A stretch of DNA of 64,000 nucleotides from Sanderia malayensis (lineage: Eukaryota; Cnidaria; Scyphozoa; Semaeostomeae; Pelagiidae), in assembly GCA_013076295.1 (NCBI GenBank), contig RQOL01000855.1, forward strand, positions 2,480,001-2,544,000. The letters run 5' to 3'. The position numbers were made by a program, and so were the translations under genes. Below the pieces are notes generated by a model. The model was not told the origin of the DNA. It did no database searches and saw nothing but the letters and a program-made list of their open reading frames with translations. Positions within the stretch are counted from its first letter, which is position 1; the number at the start of each line of letters is the position of its first letter. Below are positions 48,515-61,100 of this stretch, piece by piece.

Positions 48515-48875
48515 CCAGTTTGCAGAGTATGGCCGATTTCAACAAGATCTCGGGTGCGCCAACAGGCCTACAACGCGGGTGCGGGTGCGCCAAAATCTCA
48601 GATATTGGCTGGGTGCGCCACTCAGGTGCGCTATTCCAACTATTTCCAAGATATCAAGGTGCTTTTAGGCCATTTTGTAAAAGAATCCAGGTTCCATGAG
48701 CCCTCGTGAGTTTGTTTAAGAATCCAGGAGCGTTTCTGATACGATTATGATGCTAGCATTACTGTTAAATGGGTGTTTCCTTGTAATTAAAAGGGTGTGG
48801 TTTTCAAAAAAATTTTGTCCAGGGGCGCCTCCAGCACTGATCTTGGGTGCGCCACTGACATACTCTGCAAACTGG
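48515..48875. mobile_element. ~360-bp MITE with TIR CCAGTTTGCAGAGTATG
   Basis: CCAGTTTGCAGAGTATG at the left is matched by CATACTCTGCAAACTGG at the right. Both flanks carry AGAACAG, a possible 7-8 bp duplication that would fit hAT. The interior repeats GGTGCGCCA several times near both ends. Confidence 0.72.
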
Positions 48876-49125
48876 AGAACAGAACTAAAATGAAGGTATG
48901 TAATTTTTGCAGTTATTATGACTTGATTGAGTTAGGCCAAATAATGTTTTTGCCACTAGAAATTGCAACCTTTGGTTTATTGATATTGGCGTATAGAAAT
49001 TTATGTCATAGAGTTAGATATGTAATTCTCTGGTGGGATGGGGCAATGTAAATTTGAAGCATAAAGTTGAGAAGTTTACCAACCACCGGATGGTGGCGTA
49101 ATAAGTGATGAGTGCTGACATAGTA

Positions 49126-49390
49126 CACCCATTTTTTTATAAGAAACCATAGGCCCCTATTTTCAAAACTTAAGAAACTTTGGTAGGAGATTTTGTGACT
49201 GAACAAAGTTAAGAAACTTTCTATGTTGTTAACAAGAAAAAATGTTAAAAACAACTTGTGCACTTCATTCCCACAGATTTGTAACAAATCTTAACAATGT
49301 TAAGAAACTTGCTAAGAAATTTTTTGTACCGTAATAAGGTATACGTAGTACGTATTAGGTATTTGCAAAGTTTCTTATAAGAAATGGGTG
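49126..49390. mobile_element. MITE family with TIR CACCCATTTTTTTATAAGAA, copy 2
   Basis: Inverted copy of the element at 45441-45760. It shares the termini, the repeated AAGAAACTT words and the segment around CACTTCATTCCCACAGATTT. The right flank lacks the expected TA, so that boundary has mutated. Confidence 0.78.
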
Positions 49391-52054
49391 TGAATGGTAA
49401 AAGATTAGGCTGGAGTTTCGATTTAATATAGTTGTATATCTAACGTTAATTAATCAATAAGCATCATATCTACTCCATTGATATTGATATATACAATCAC
49501 AGGCAGCGTAAAACCATGCACAGTGGTTATCTTCCGTATTTCAAAGAAGAATAAAAAATTGAAAAGTTTCTCAGTGATTTTTCATTTACCAGTTGAGGTT
49601 TCTTGAATTTTTTGGCCTTTTACCAGTTGGTTTCTTATAAAGTGATTTATTATCATAAAACAATAACCTGGCTGATAGTTGATTACTTACATGTGTGACA
49701 TAAAACTTTGAAATCCAGAATAAATTCTAAACATGTTTTTCAAATGTGATTGTCTTATGATATGTTTGCCGAACAATGAATCTTGACTTAATCTATGCCC
49801 TGAGTACTGAATCATTAGTGATGAACAGACATTGTTAATATTTGGCAATTACCATAAATTCCCAAATTAGCCCCCTGAGCATTTGTTTATTTTTTATACT
49901 TTTGGGTGAGGAATTTATAAAATTATCTGGAATTTTGCACATGAAAAACACCTTTTCAAAGCGATATTTCATACTATGTATATGATATTTGTGTATTTCC
50001 AATACGAGGACATCATATATATATAAAGAAACGTGGTGCCCTGAGGTAGGAAAATAATTGGTTGGGTAATGTATGTTATATAGCCGTTCCTGGTCAAATT
50101 GGCTGGGTAATGCATGCTCTTTCAAATGCGATTGACTTATATTTGATTTTTTATCACTGCCCTTGATATATTTTGCAAGCTTTGATTTCTGCCAGCATCT
50201 GCCAACATCTGCCAACAATTTTAGTTGAGATGAAAACCTGTTTCGACGCAATTCAATCATCGCGGAACGATCCCCTCTTGATGTTGCGAGAGTTTTCTGT
50301 CTTTCTGACCTCGACAATTTTTTTATATTTCTTGTTTTTTCCTTCACATATTGAATATAGAAAGCTACAGACTTTGAGCATCTAATTATGTTTGCGATTG
50401 CATGAGAGCTTTTACGATAAAACAAAATTGCTAACCCTTGTTCAAATATAACGAAAACTTACTCTGTTTTGGCAAGTGAATCAAGGTCACCGCACCAAAA
50501 AAAACCTTAAAATTATTGCTTACAATTGATAACATCGAATTTTTTATGAATATATACTTTCTGCAAAGTTTAAAAACTTTCTTAGCATGTTTTTATGAAA
50601 ATTGCATTTGGAATTTGTTATTTGGAATTTTTGAAAGTGCTTTCGCAACCAGAATTTGGTGTATATATTATTATACATAATGAAAAGGCTAATCGAATAA
50701 GCAGGTTGTTAGAAAAACCAACCCATGAATCTCGGGAGAAACAAATGCATATTACAAGTCAACTGAAATAGCCAATAAAATCTTAAACACTGCAAGATAA
50801 GTGCATAGGAAGCAACTTACCTGATTTTACAATCGCCTTTGAAAATGTCTTAATGAATAGTTTAATTCATTAATACATCAATTTGTGATAGTGTTTGATC
50901 AAGAGGTATACGTAGCATCACTGGAACAGCAATTGAGTCACATTCTTTTATGAACTAATATGAGAGAAGGCAGGCAGCGTTTGTTGATTTTAGATCAAAG
51001 AAAACGTTGAACCCATCTTTGTTTGATCCTCCGGTGGTCAAGCACATATGATAATTTTCAGAACATAGAAGCTGGTAATAATAATAATAACAAAAACAAC
51101 AACAATTTATGTACTGGATGTGGGAACTTATTCTTCTATATTCAAATTTGGATCAGGTTGACATTTATGATTTCTATTTCTTTGTGCTATAATATTGATT
51201 GAAATTTTTGTGAAAGATTTTGCCCTATGCTTGTCCAGCCTACTTGCTTTGATTTCTCAGGCAAGGAGGAGTTCTACTGGGTTAATTCAAAAGATCTCAA
51301 ACTCACAAACTTGTTTCCAGATTAAAGCCAAAAGTAGTTCACTTTGTAAGTTGGTTAGGTTACAACAAAGAAGAACGTATCGAAAAACTAATGATGCTTT
51401 ATACATTTTTGAAGCTCAAAATTACTGGGGCTCCTTTTTGAATGAGCACTTTTCCTTCCAGCCTGGGTCATTTCAGTGGGGAAATAAATATTTACACCTG
51501 CTTGCTGGTCTTAATATTTAAGCCTCATTCCTCAAAATATTCAACAGCTGGATAATTTCACGGTTGACATCAAAGCTAAAATTAAATCAATTTGATGCGA
51601 TCCAAATAATATTTTGCTCTGTTAATTCGTCATTCATTATTGGTTGCGCATGTCACATGATACGTTTTTGCCAGAGAGCCCTATTTTTGTCTGATAAACG
51701 ATGAATAAACTCAAACTCAAACTCAAAATGTTTTTTCAGCATAAAATTGACTAATTACATCATACTGATATAAAAATAGATTAAGTACAGGAATACATCT
51801 TTTTTTTTAATAGAAAAACATGGTTGAGTGTAAATATGTAATTAAGAAATCTTAGGCTGATGGACACATGGAAAAAAATAGAAAATGTCTTCGTTTATCC
51901 CGTTCTTAAAAGCTATGTTTTATGAGCGAAGAAATTCTGCTAAAGATATATAATAAAGTGTCAGACAAGCTAAAACTTTTATTCAGAATGCTGATGTTTC
52001 AACAAGCCCAGTCATCCCCATCTATTGTTTTGTTTTATTTAGTATCACATTCAT
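49391..52054. other. AT-rich intergenic region
   Basis: No gene recognised. Two longer frames (49835-50425 on minus, 196 codons; 51195-51521 on plus, 108 codons) lie in AT-rich sequence and show no domain that I can identify. They may be decayed mobile-element remains. Confidence 0.4.
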
Positions 52055-52152
52055 TATTTTGTAGGTTTATTTATTTAGTCTTTTTAACAATATATAGCTT
52101 GTAAAATACTTCAAATTATAATTAACCCTTTCAACTTCTTATTTCAGAATTC

Positions 52153-52734
52153 ATGGAAGCTGCAGACATTCTAAGATTTGTTTCCATTTTGAGACAACTT
52201 GGGATTACCAAGAAGACATTGTAAGTACTAATAAAGATCTTCATTAATAAATTTTGCAACATTCTCATTTTAAACATTGTCCTCTATATTATTTACATCA
52301 TTTATGTTACGTAGATAATAATAATAATATATTTCACTTTCAGAAAAAGGACAAAGAAGACAATGGAATCAGGTAAGTATATCTTTCATTATAGATATTA
52401 TATTACATGTTTTATTATATATTTTACTTTACTTTATTTCTATTCAATTATTTTTGATGAATTTCTAATGATTTTTCTTTCTATTTCAGGACAGGGGCCT
52501 GTTGTCTCCCCTACCCTTGTCCTCCCCATGGCTGGGAGGCAAGGAGGTAGGGTAGAGATGAAGTCCCTCCCTAGTCTTGATAGGGAGGGACCATGTACCT
52601 TCTACAGTATGGTACATGGGGCCCCTTTCCCTCCTAGCCCCCGAAACGGAGCTAGGAGGGTGGATGTGGAAAATTTGGTTAGCCCTCAGCCCTTATCCCC
52701 TGAACATCAAAATTATAATTCCCTAGGGAATTGA
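52153..52734 (+). CDS. Three-exon small protein in the left palindrome arm
   Basis: Exons 52148-52220 (ATG at 52153), 52344-52372 and 52490-52734 join in frame to 113 aa with GT-AG introns. The protein begins MEAADILRFVSILRQLGITK, a likely amphipathic helix, then has a basic stretch (KRTKKT) and a Gly/Pro-rich tail starting GQGPVVSPTLVLPMAGRQGG. A splice acceptor sits just before the ATG, so an upstream non-coding exon is likely. The frame stops in the palindrome centre, 12 bases inside the opposite frame. No family is recognised. It could belong to a mobile element or be a structured RNA with an incidental frame. Confidence 0.45.
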
Positions 52735-53281
52735 AAACTGGTTGGGATACCCTCCAGGGTACTTCTCCAAATGCCACCCCCTAGCCCTGTCTAGAGGGCT
52801 GAGAGGGAAAGGGGCCCCATGTACCCTCTTGTGGAAGGTACATGGTCCCTCCCCATCAAGACTAGGGAGGGACTTCATCTCTACCCTACCTCCTTGCCTC
52901 CCAGCCATGGGGAGGACAAGGGTAGGGGAGACAACAGGCCCCTGTCCTGAAATAGAAAGAAAAATCATTAGAAATTCATCAAAAATAATTGAATAGAAAT
53001 AAAGTAAAATATATAATAAATTATGTAACATAATATCTATGATGAAAGATATACTTACCTGATTCCATTGTTTTCTTTGTCCTTTTTCTGGAAGTGAAAT
53101 ATATTATTATTATTATTTGCATGACATAAATGATGTAAATAATATAGAGGACAATGTTTAAAATGAGAATGTTGCAAAATTTATTAATGAAGATCTTTAT
53201 TAGTACTTACAATGTCTTCTTGGTAATCCCAAGTTGTCTCAAAATGGAAACAAATCTTAGAATGTCTGCAGCAGCTTCCAT
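52723..53281 (-). CDS. Three-exon small protein in the right palindrome arm
   Basis: Exons 53281-53211, 53087-53059 and 52946-52723 on minus join to 107 aa. The first 23 residues differ from the left-arm protein only by an extra Ala (MEAAADILRFVSILRQLGIT). The basic segment and the start of the Gly/Pro-rich exon are also nearly identical. The last ~45 residues differ (ending YPGGYPNQFSIP). All splice sites are conserved and it stops at TAG inside CCCTAGGG. It has no recognised function; the reasons for caution are those given for the left-arm frame. Confidence 0.45.
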
Positions 53282-53375
53282 GAAGTCTAAAATAAGAAGT
53301 TAAAAGGGTTAATTATAATTTAAAGTATTTTACAAGCTATATATTGTTAAAAAGACTAAATAAATAAACAAAAAT

Positions 53376-55164
53376 AATAAGAATAACTTAACTTGTTTTC
53401 CAGCCAAGTAAAATTAAGTAAAGTAATAACAATGCAAATTGAAAGTATATTACCTCAGCAAGATGTCTGTTTTTAATTTGAGTCATAAACCATCTGACAA
53501 GCTGATAAATGATAAGGATTATATTTCCAAGCTGGTAATACTTTCAATTTAATTTTATTCTGTGAATTGCCAATTTCAGTAAGCTGAATCTACAACAAAT
53601 AAAAGGTTCATTCAGAAAAAACATGCTTCAAATACAAATAATACTAAATAAAACAAAAAGAAATATATTGCAACATTGTTCATAACAACTATAATTATAA
53701 CTGGCTGAGTGGTGAAGGAAATGGTCAAATAAGGACACTTTATTGCTCTTATAAAGAATCTCACTCAAGGCCTAATTGTCAAACATGTAAACAAATTGTA
53801 ATATAAAAAGTTCCTTAATTTTAAAATTGAATGACCAAAGATAGTATAGACAAGCTTTGAAACCCAATTCTGCTTAACATTGTACCAGTAGGTGTCTTAA
53901 AAAAGATCTCTATAAAAAGTTTGTTTGCAAGTTGTAGCTCTAAAAATATCCAACATTTTACTCTACATATGTTCACTAGAATTTCTTGCGATGTAGATAT
54001 ATCCTCATTCAATAAATTTGACAGATCATGTCTTTCAAATATTTCTATACTGCTTTTAGCAAATCATCTTTGCAATTGGGCTGCTGAACTTTTTCAACTT
54101 TATGTTTCAAATTTACACTTCCCCACAACAAAATTATAAAGGTAGCCCTCTCTAATAACCAAAAGCAACTATTTAACTGCATGACATCAATTTCTAATAA
54201 ACTATTGTGGCACTGGCAATATCAATAAACTAAGGGTTGCAATTTAATGCAAGGGTTGCACTCAAGTCATAGTCATAATAAAACACCATACCTTCCATCC
54301 AGTTCTTCTGTCTTGCTTTGCAAATTCATCTTTATAAATACCGCTGACAAAATCTCATTTTATTACAATATTGATATCCAGTGGGCTGAAACAAAATGCA
54401 ACAGCATAAGTTAGAATGTAAAAAACTTCACAACTTCACTTCATCTACGAGGTGGAATCATTTAGGCCAAGCCTCCGCCATCTTCTGTGTGAGAAACAAA
54501 AGTTTAAGCACAGCTAATTATTCTAAATACCTTCATAGTTATCGCAAACTCTTTAAGAATATATTTTGCAACCATAGCGAGCCACACAAATAGAAAAAAA
54601 GAAGAATATGGCTATATATTTTATCCAAAACTCTAACAGAAGACATATCCATCCATCTTACTCAGCTACAAATTTTCAAAAAGGGTCCGACGTGCAGCAC
54701 GTGATCTGAAGCAAGGCATGATGGGATGTTGAATCGACCGCTGACCATTGAGTACTGTGACCAATCTCATCAAAGACAAGATAGTTAATGATACAATGAC
54801 AACACGATCAAATTCCTTTATATTCCTGAAAATAATATTACTGAATTACCTTATTTTAGGTCTGAGACTCTAATGAATCCTATTACTTGAATTTCACACA
54901 CAAAAAAGATAAAACCTATATGATCTCTGAAAAGAAGTATCTTGGCAATGCCTTACATAATTAATATCCTAATTTTAACAACTAACCAAAATAATTAATA
55001 AGAGATTTGACAGACCTATATATTTGGAACTTTCTTAACAGAGCAACCCTGTGAGCTTTGGGTCACAAATCGCATACCATATATTCCATCTTAAAGCCTA
55101 TAGTCATGTTAAAAATTGCAAACACACATTATAATATGACGTATCTAAATAAGAAAAGGAAAAT
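53376..55164. other. Intergenic region between the palindrome and PAPSS
   Basis: AT-rich. No gene recognised. It should contain any 5' exon of the right-arm gene and the PAPSS 3' UTR on the minus strand. Short frames at 53921-54139 and 54396-54593 lack supporting signals. Confidence 0.45.
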
Positions 55165-58100
55165 TCACTTAGCTGTTTCACTGAACTTCTCCTTCGATTG
55201 GTAAAACTCTGATAAAACATCCCAGGCCTTCGGTGCCATAAACCCATCAGGAGGATGTTGGCCAGCTCGAGCCAGGGCGCGCATCTTGGTGCCAGATATA
55301 AATTCGAAATCGTCTTTATTGCTGGGGTCGAAGAACTCCATCTTGCTTTTTTCTTTATTGTAGGCAGCCACCCTGAATGGAATGACTTCCAAATGAGTCA
55401 ATCCTGGTGCCATTGTTAATACCTGGAAAAAAAATGTCTGCATTAAATATAGGAGAACCATTTAAGTGACTGAACGCCAATGTCTGGGCGTTGGCTGTAG
55501 ACCTGAACCCAACTGCCTAGTTGTATAAGTGTACTTATAAACAAAAATTTTAAGTTCACCAAAGGTAGCAGTCCTATTTCGAATACTATAAACAATTGAT
55601 TTTATCAACATTACTTCAATTTTCATTAAACCTTCTAAAACAAAAACAGTTCTTTTTCATTCGAGACAAGCCTTGCTATTTCGTTTCTTAACATCAAGTC
55701 ACGAAGGGCGGATGTAAAAGTCCCTTCGGTAGTGTCCGGCACTGTCATTGAGATTTGAAAATAATCACACCCCAGCTGTAAAGCAAAGACGTGTGCTTTG
55801 TTGACAACGTATGTTAATTATTGAACATGAAGAAATAACAATGCATTACTTTTCCTCCGTGTGTAGGTTCATATAAATCGGTCTTTTCAACGGATGGATG
55901 AGGCAGCCCTGCTGGATCTCTGCCTACGATATAAAACGTAGCACCGGCTGCTATTCTCGCTTTGCAGTGCCATTGAACCTGGAAGAAAATTAAAATAACT
56001 TGTTATTTAACGCCCAAACATTGACAATATCAATTATATATCAATATATATGACAATATATACATATATGCTCAGTGCTATATATAGCACTGAGCATACA
56101 CGCCCATCTTTAGGGCACTCTAACACTAACCCAAACCCTGACCCAATCTTATCTGACACACCAGACACTGTCAGTAGCATTACGTCATGCATACTCCTGC
56201 GCAGTGACCTATATATGGCACTGCCCATACACGCCCACCTTTACGGCCTCTAACCCTAACCGTAACCCCTATTCCTAACCCTAAGCCTAACCCTATCCGA
56301 TACACCATGCACTGTCAGTAGCATTACGTCATGCATACTCCTGCGCAGTAGCCTATATATAGCACTGCGCATACACGCCCACCTTTACGGCCTCTAACCC
56401 TAACCCTAATTCTAACCCTAACCCTAGCCCTAACCCTAACCCTAACCGATACTCCATACACTGTCAGTAGCATTACGTCATGTAGACTCCTGCGCAGTAG
56501 CCTAAATATGGCACTGCGCATACACACCCACCTTTACGGCCTCTAACCCTAACCCTAGCCCTAACCCTAACCGATACTCCATACACTGTCAGTAGCATTA
56601 CGTCATGTAGACTCCTGCGCAGTAGCCTATATATGGCACTGCGCATACACGCCCACCTTTAGGACACTCTAACACTAACCCTAACCCCTAACCCAAGTCT
56701 TAACTAACACACCAGACTGTCAGTAGTATTACGTCATGCATGCTCCTGTGCAGTAGCCTGTATATGGCACTTCGCATACACGCCCACCTTTAGGAAATTT
56801 AAATTACAAATTGATCAAAACACAAATTAGATGCTCCCATCAGGTTTTGAACCAGTGGTCTTGAGATTAGTGTACCGGTAAGTTACCGTTAGTCTACAGA
56901 AGCGCTTCCTAGCAGAGGAGAATAGCATAAGGTCAAATGAATCAACGCACCAGACATATGGTCGCCCTTCACCCGCTGATATTAGTCATCAACCGTTACG
57001 CTCTACATACATGCGTCATGCCACATTTGAAATTGGCCGGCACAGCAAATCATTCGGTTATCGAATTAAAGTATGCGCTTGACATACGACAGAAGCAAGC
57101 TAACATCTAACCCCTTGAACTACTTCACAGTTCAGTGAAGGTTTAATCGCAGCTTAAAAAAAAAATGAAGCTTGCTTGCATGCTTTTGTCTACACCCATC
57201 TCCATATTTTTTTTGCAGGCACTCATTTCAAAACATATCTTTTTAATCAATTGCTAGATGCTTTAGTCCCGGTTATGTGTAATTATCCCTATCCTACAGA
57301 TAAAACAGTATTGATAACACAATTTAGAAGTGTGTGACATATTCCAAAGCTGTGTTATTGTTCCTTACAGCACCCATGGTATGGAAATGTTACAAAGATA
57401 TGACCATTACCTCTGTTGGGCCAGCATACATCATTGGAGATGGGAAAACGGCGAGTACGGTATTATCTGCGTCCAATACACCCTCCTCAAGCACGGCCAA
57501 ATGCTGCTTGATGCGCATGTCTAAGGGGACATCGTCATCTTTCGTCCAGCCTCCTAATGGATGCAGAAGTAGGACTGGCTTCTTGTAGCCTCGTTCTAAC
57601 AGCCGTCTGTGTGTATCCTGATGAAACAAAGAGAAACAGTTGGCATATATAAACAAAACAAGATGGTTTTATTTCAGTTCTGCGTAGACTGCTTTGAGTG
57701 AGTGGTAGTTGAGTGTATACATCAATGTGTTTGCTCATTGAGAGCTACACATTAGACTCTAAGGCCTGCGGCTGCATCGCAATGCTTAACTGCGAATCAT
57801 AACCCGCCGGTAACATTTAAAAACTGTTCATAAACTGAAGCACAAGTGAACATTACCCCAGGGGTTATGCAAGTTATAAATCTAACAAGACTGTGGAGAT
57901 AATTCACATTCATATAATTGTAAAATTCAAAGCGTGGAATATCTATATAGTTGTCTTTTTTTGCAAAAGGAACGTAGCTAATGATGGAGTGGTGAAATCT
58001 AATAATTCACAAAACGCGCCCCCCCCTAATTGAGGTCCAAAAACATGTAGAAATCAAGCGCAACCCAACAGATGTAACGGGGGTATCTACATGCCTGCAT

Positions 58101-61100
58101 TAGCAATGCGTGGCCGTTATGAATTGGATTCCTGAGTTGAAATGCAAACACCGCGTCCGCTTCTCTTCTCGCAAATTCCGCGCGGAGCTCGTTTGGTCTG
58201 ATGCGGTATTTATCCAAGCCATCGTTCCACTTAATATCCCCGAGAACTTCCAAGTTTCCTCCGACAAGCCAATCCCCGGATTCATGTATCATCTACAAAA
58301 AAAGATATACTGTTCCATATAGATTGACCTCAGCAATACTTGCAGAATACATAGGCTGTCAGACCTTGCTGCACTGCATTGTCCAACAATACTGCGTTAG
58401 ATTTTTCACACTGCCAAACACTAAGTACTATTGCAAACACAGACTGGCAAACATTCTTGCAATACGTTGTCTGGTATTATTGTTTTACTCGACATACAGC
58501 AAAAAGCCGCGTACAGTAAAAACCCGCATATAAGAACCAGTGATTAAGAACCTTCAGGGTGATTTTGCTGTTCAAAACAATAGAAGAAACAATGACCTAT
58601 TGTCTTAGAACAATAGGCTGGATGGAAAATTTACAGGTTCTTATATGCGGGATTTTACTGTATTACGAACCATTGGATTAAGAGCCTGTGGGTTAACATT
58701 TTTGCTCAAAACAATAGAATAAACAATAAGCTAATGCATTTGAGCAATAAGCTGAATACAAGCTATCAGACTCCTCGGATAAAATATAAAACTTCTAAAT
58801 ACCTTGATGTACGGATGCTTATGATCATTCGTGCCAAATTGTCGGCAGCATCTTTCTTCTTTCCGATGTTGATAAAACTCGGGATCTCTCATAATGGCAA
58901 CAAGCTTTCCGTTGTACTCAAGGGCAAATGAATTAACATCACTCAAACGATGTTTGTCTTCGTCATTCAATGGCAATACGATTAGGATTGACTGACTTAT
59001 GTTATCAGCTGCAAGATAAAGAGATGAATGGTAAAAATGAAGCATAGGATCAAAGCAATGGGTCTCCAACTCATCCTTCTGATTAAACTCGTTATATTTT
59101 CTGTAACTTTTGGCTCATTAACATTAACTCGTTAACGTTTACTCGTGTCGTTTCTGGCTCATTAATGTTGCCTTCTGTTGTCTCTAGCTCAAGGTACCAG
59201 ATTACCATGACACTATTGACTCGCTTTGAAAAAAAACAATTGGCTTACTGTCTTGAAGGCAATTGAAATGCAACGCTTGTAAATATTCCCTTTCTCTCAT
59301 GAAGCCTTGAAGAGGAGATGCCCAGCCTTCAGCCAACACTTGCAGCCACTGCATATCCAGCTAAAACAACAACAACAACGAGAAATCGCAATAAACGAGA
59401 GGTTCACACCCCAATGAATTACGTACGCTATGCAGTAGTAATTGACCCAGCTCAGATATCTATCCCTTGTATGTCATTGAGGAGATAACCTTACTAGCTA
59501 CTAGCTAAGTTCTAAAGCTGCTACTTAAATATACCTGAAAGGCTTCCTTGTAAAGGACTTTTTAATGTTCAGTAGCCAAAAACTAGGGGGAATACCACCG
59601 TGGAATGACGTACCTTTTTAATGCTTAATGCTGGAAGAGTTTTGGCTTCTTCAATGCAGCTGGATAACTCTGAATCTGGCACAAATAGTTCACGAACTTC
59701 ATTAACAGCTGTTATTGGCAAAATACCCTTCAAAGAAAGACAATAATTTTCACCAAACTCAATGCAACTACGATGCAACTACGATGCAACTTTTCAGTGG
59801 GTTAATAACCCGAATAAAACCTAACCTTTTTCACCAACAATTTCACGATCTTCTGCACACATTCATCTACACTCAGCTTCCCAGCCTGCAATTCGAGCTC
59901 GGCCTCGCCTTCATTCGGAGGTTCATATGGTGCATCAATGCCAGTGAACCCTGTGCAACAAAACAAAACAGGATTCAATGTCCTCATATTCGTAAGTACG
60001 CAAGAAAGAAACGACCGCTATTAAAGGTCTGACTGTACTGTAAAATAACACATATCATACCTTTGATGATTCCAGCTCTGGCTTTTTTATACAGCCCTTT
60101 CACGTCTCTCTGCTCGCATACCTCTAGCGGTGTATTAACAAAACATTCAAAGAAATCTAAGCCAGCATCTTTGTGATTCTTCCTCGCGATGTCACGATCC
60201 TTGAATTGAAAAGCAGCATAAATTAAAACATGGAGAGATTGTTTATCGATTAAAACTCCGTGATAAAACATCGCTTGCTTGCAAACCTTCGCAAATGGAC
60301 TGATAAAACTCGTAAGACAGACGATTCCAGCGTCGGCAAACAATTTCGCGACTTCGCCAACCCTTCTGATATTCTCTTCTCGTTCCTCGGCAGAGAAGCC
60401 GAGATTTTTGTTCAAGCCATGACGAATGTTATCACCATCAAGCCCGTACGTTGGAATTCCTCTCAGGCAGAGGTATTCTTCCAAAGCAAAGCTGATCGTC
60501 GTTTTGCCAGCTCCAGATAAACCTGAAATAAACAACCATGACACGTGAAGTCCTCAAGATATCTCTACCGATAAGCGCTTCAGATGAGTGAATAATACAA
60601 GTCACTGATACGTGCATTACATAAAGTAAACACCCACATATAAGAGCCTGTGAGTTCTGCAACCAGCCTATTGTTCAAATACAATAATCAATTGTCTCTT
60701 CTATTGTTTTCAGCAGGGATTTCATCCTGGAAGGTTCTTAATTCGCTGGTTCTTACATGCGGGTCGGGTGTTAAATGTAGTCCAGAAAATGTCCATGGCT
60801 CTATAGATATATTGAGATATACGGGCTTGGGTGGCACCATATGTAACTGCCTGGTTAAACCTAAAGCGAGCTGGAAGTGTTACCAATGTAATCCATCAAA
60901 TTACAGTTAAACTGGACCATGTAGTATCACAGAGTAGCAGAGTAACAACAAGCTAATAAAGTACTGTAGTATACTGCAAAGACCATTGAATATTTACATA
61001 CTGTATTTCCTCAATTAAGACCCTAGGGGCGCATATTAACTCCAGCACTTTAAGGGAGGCACTTATTAGAGGGCGAGCACTTACTTCAAAATTTTGTCTG

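Larger units (their letters stand above)
52055..53375. repeat. ~1.3-kb palindrome with coding-like arms and hairpin-rich core
   Basis: Two inverted arms of about 600-660 bases meet at AATTCCCTAGGGAATT (about 52717-52732). Exons, introns and splice sites of the left arm recur in the right arm in inverted order with few differences over the outer ~500 bases. The two copies diverge within the last ~100 bases on each side of the centre. The core (52490-52946) is much richer in GC than its surroundings and contains several perfect short hairpins. Confidence 0.9.

Noticed and set aside
49835..50425. 196-codon minus-strand frame
   Set aside because: AT-rich, with Lys/Ile/Asn-heavy composition, no domain and no splice partner. 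It is not supported as a gene.
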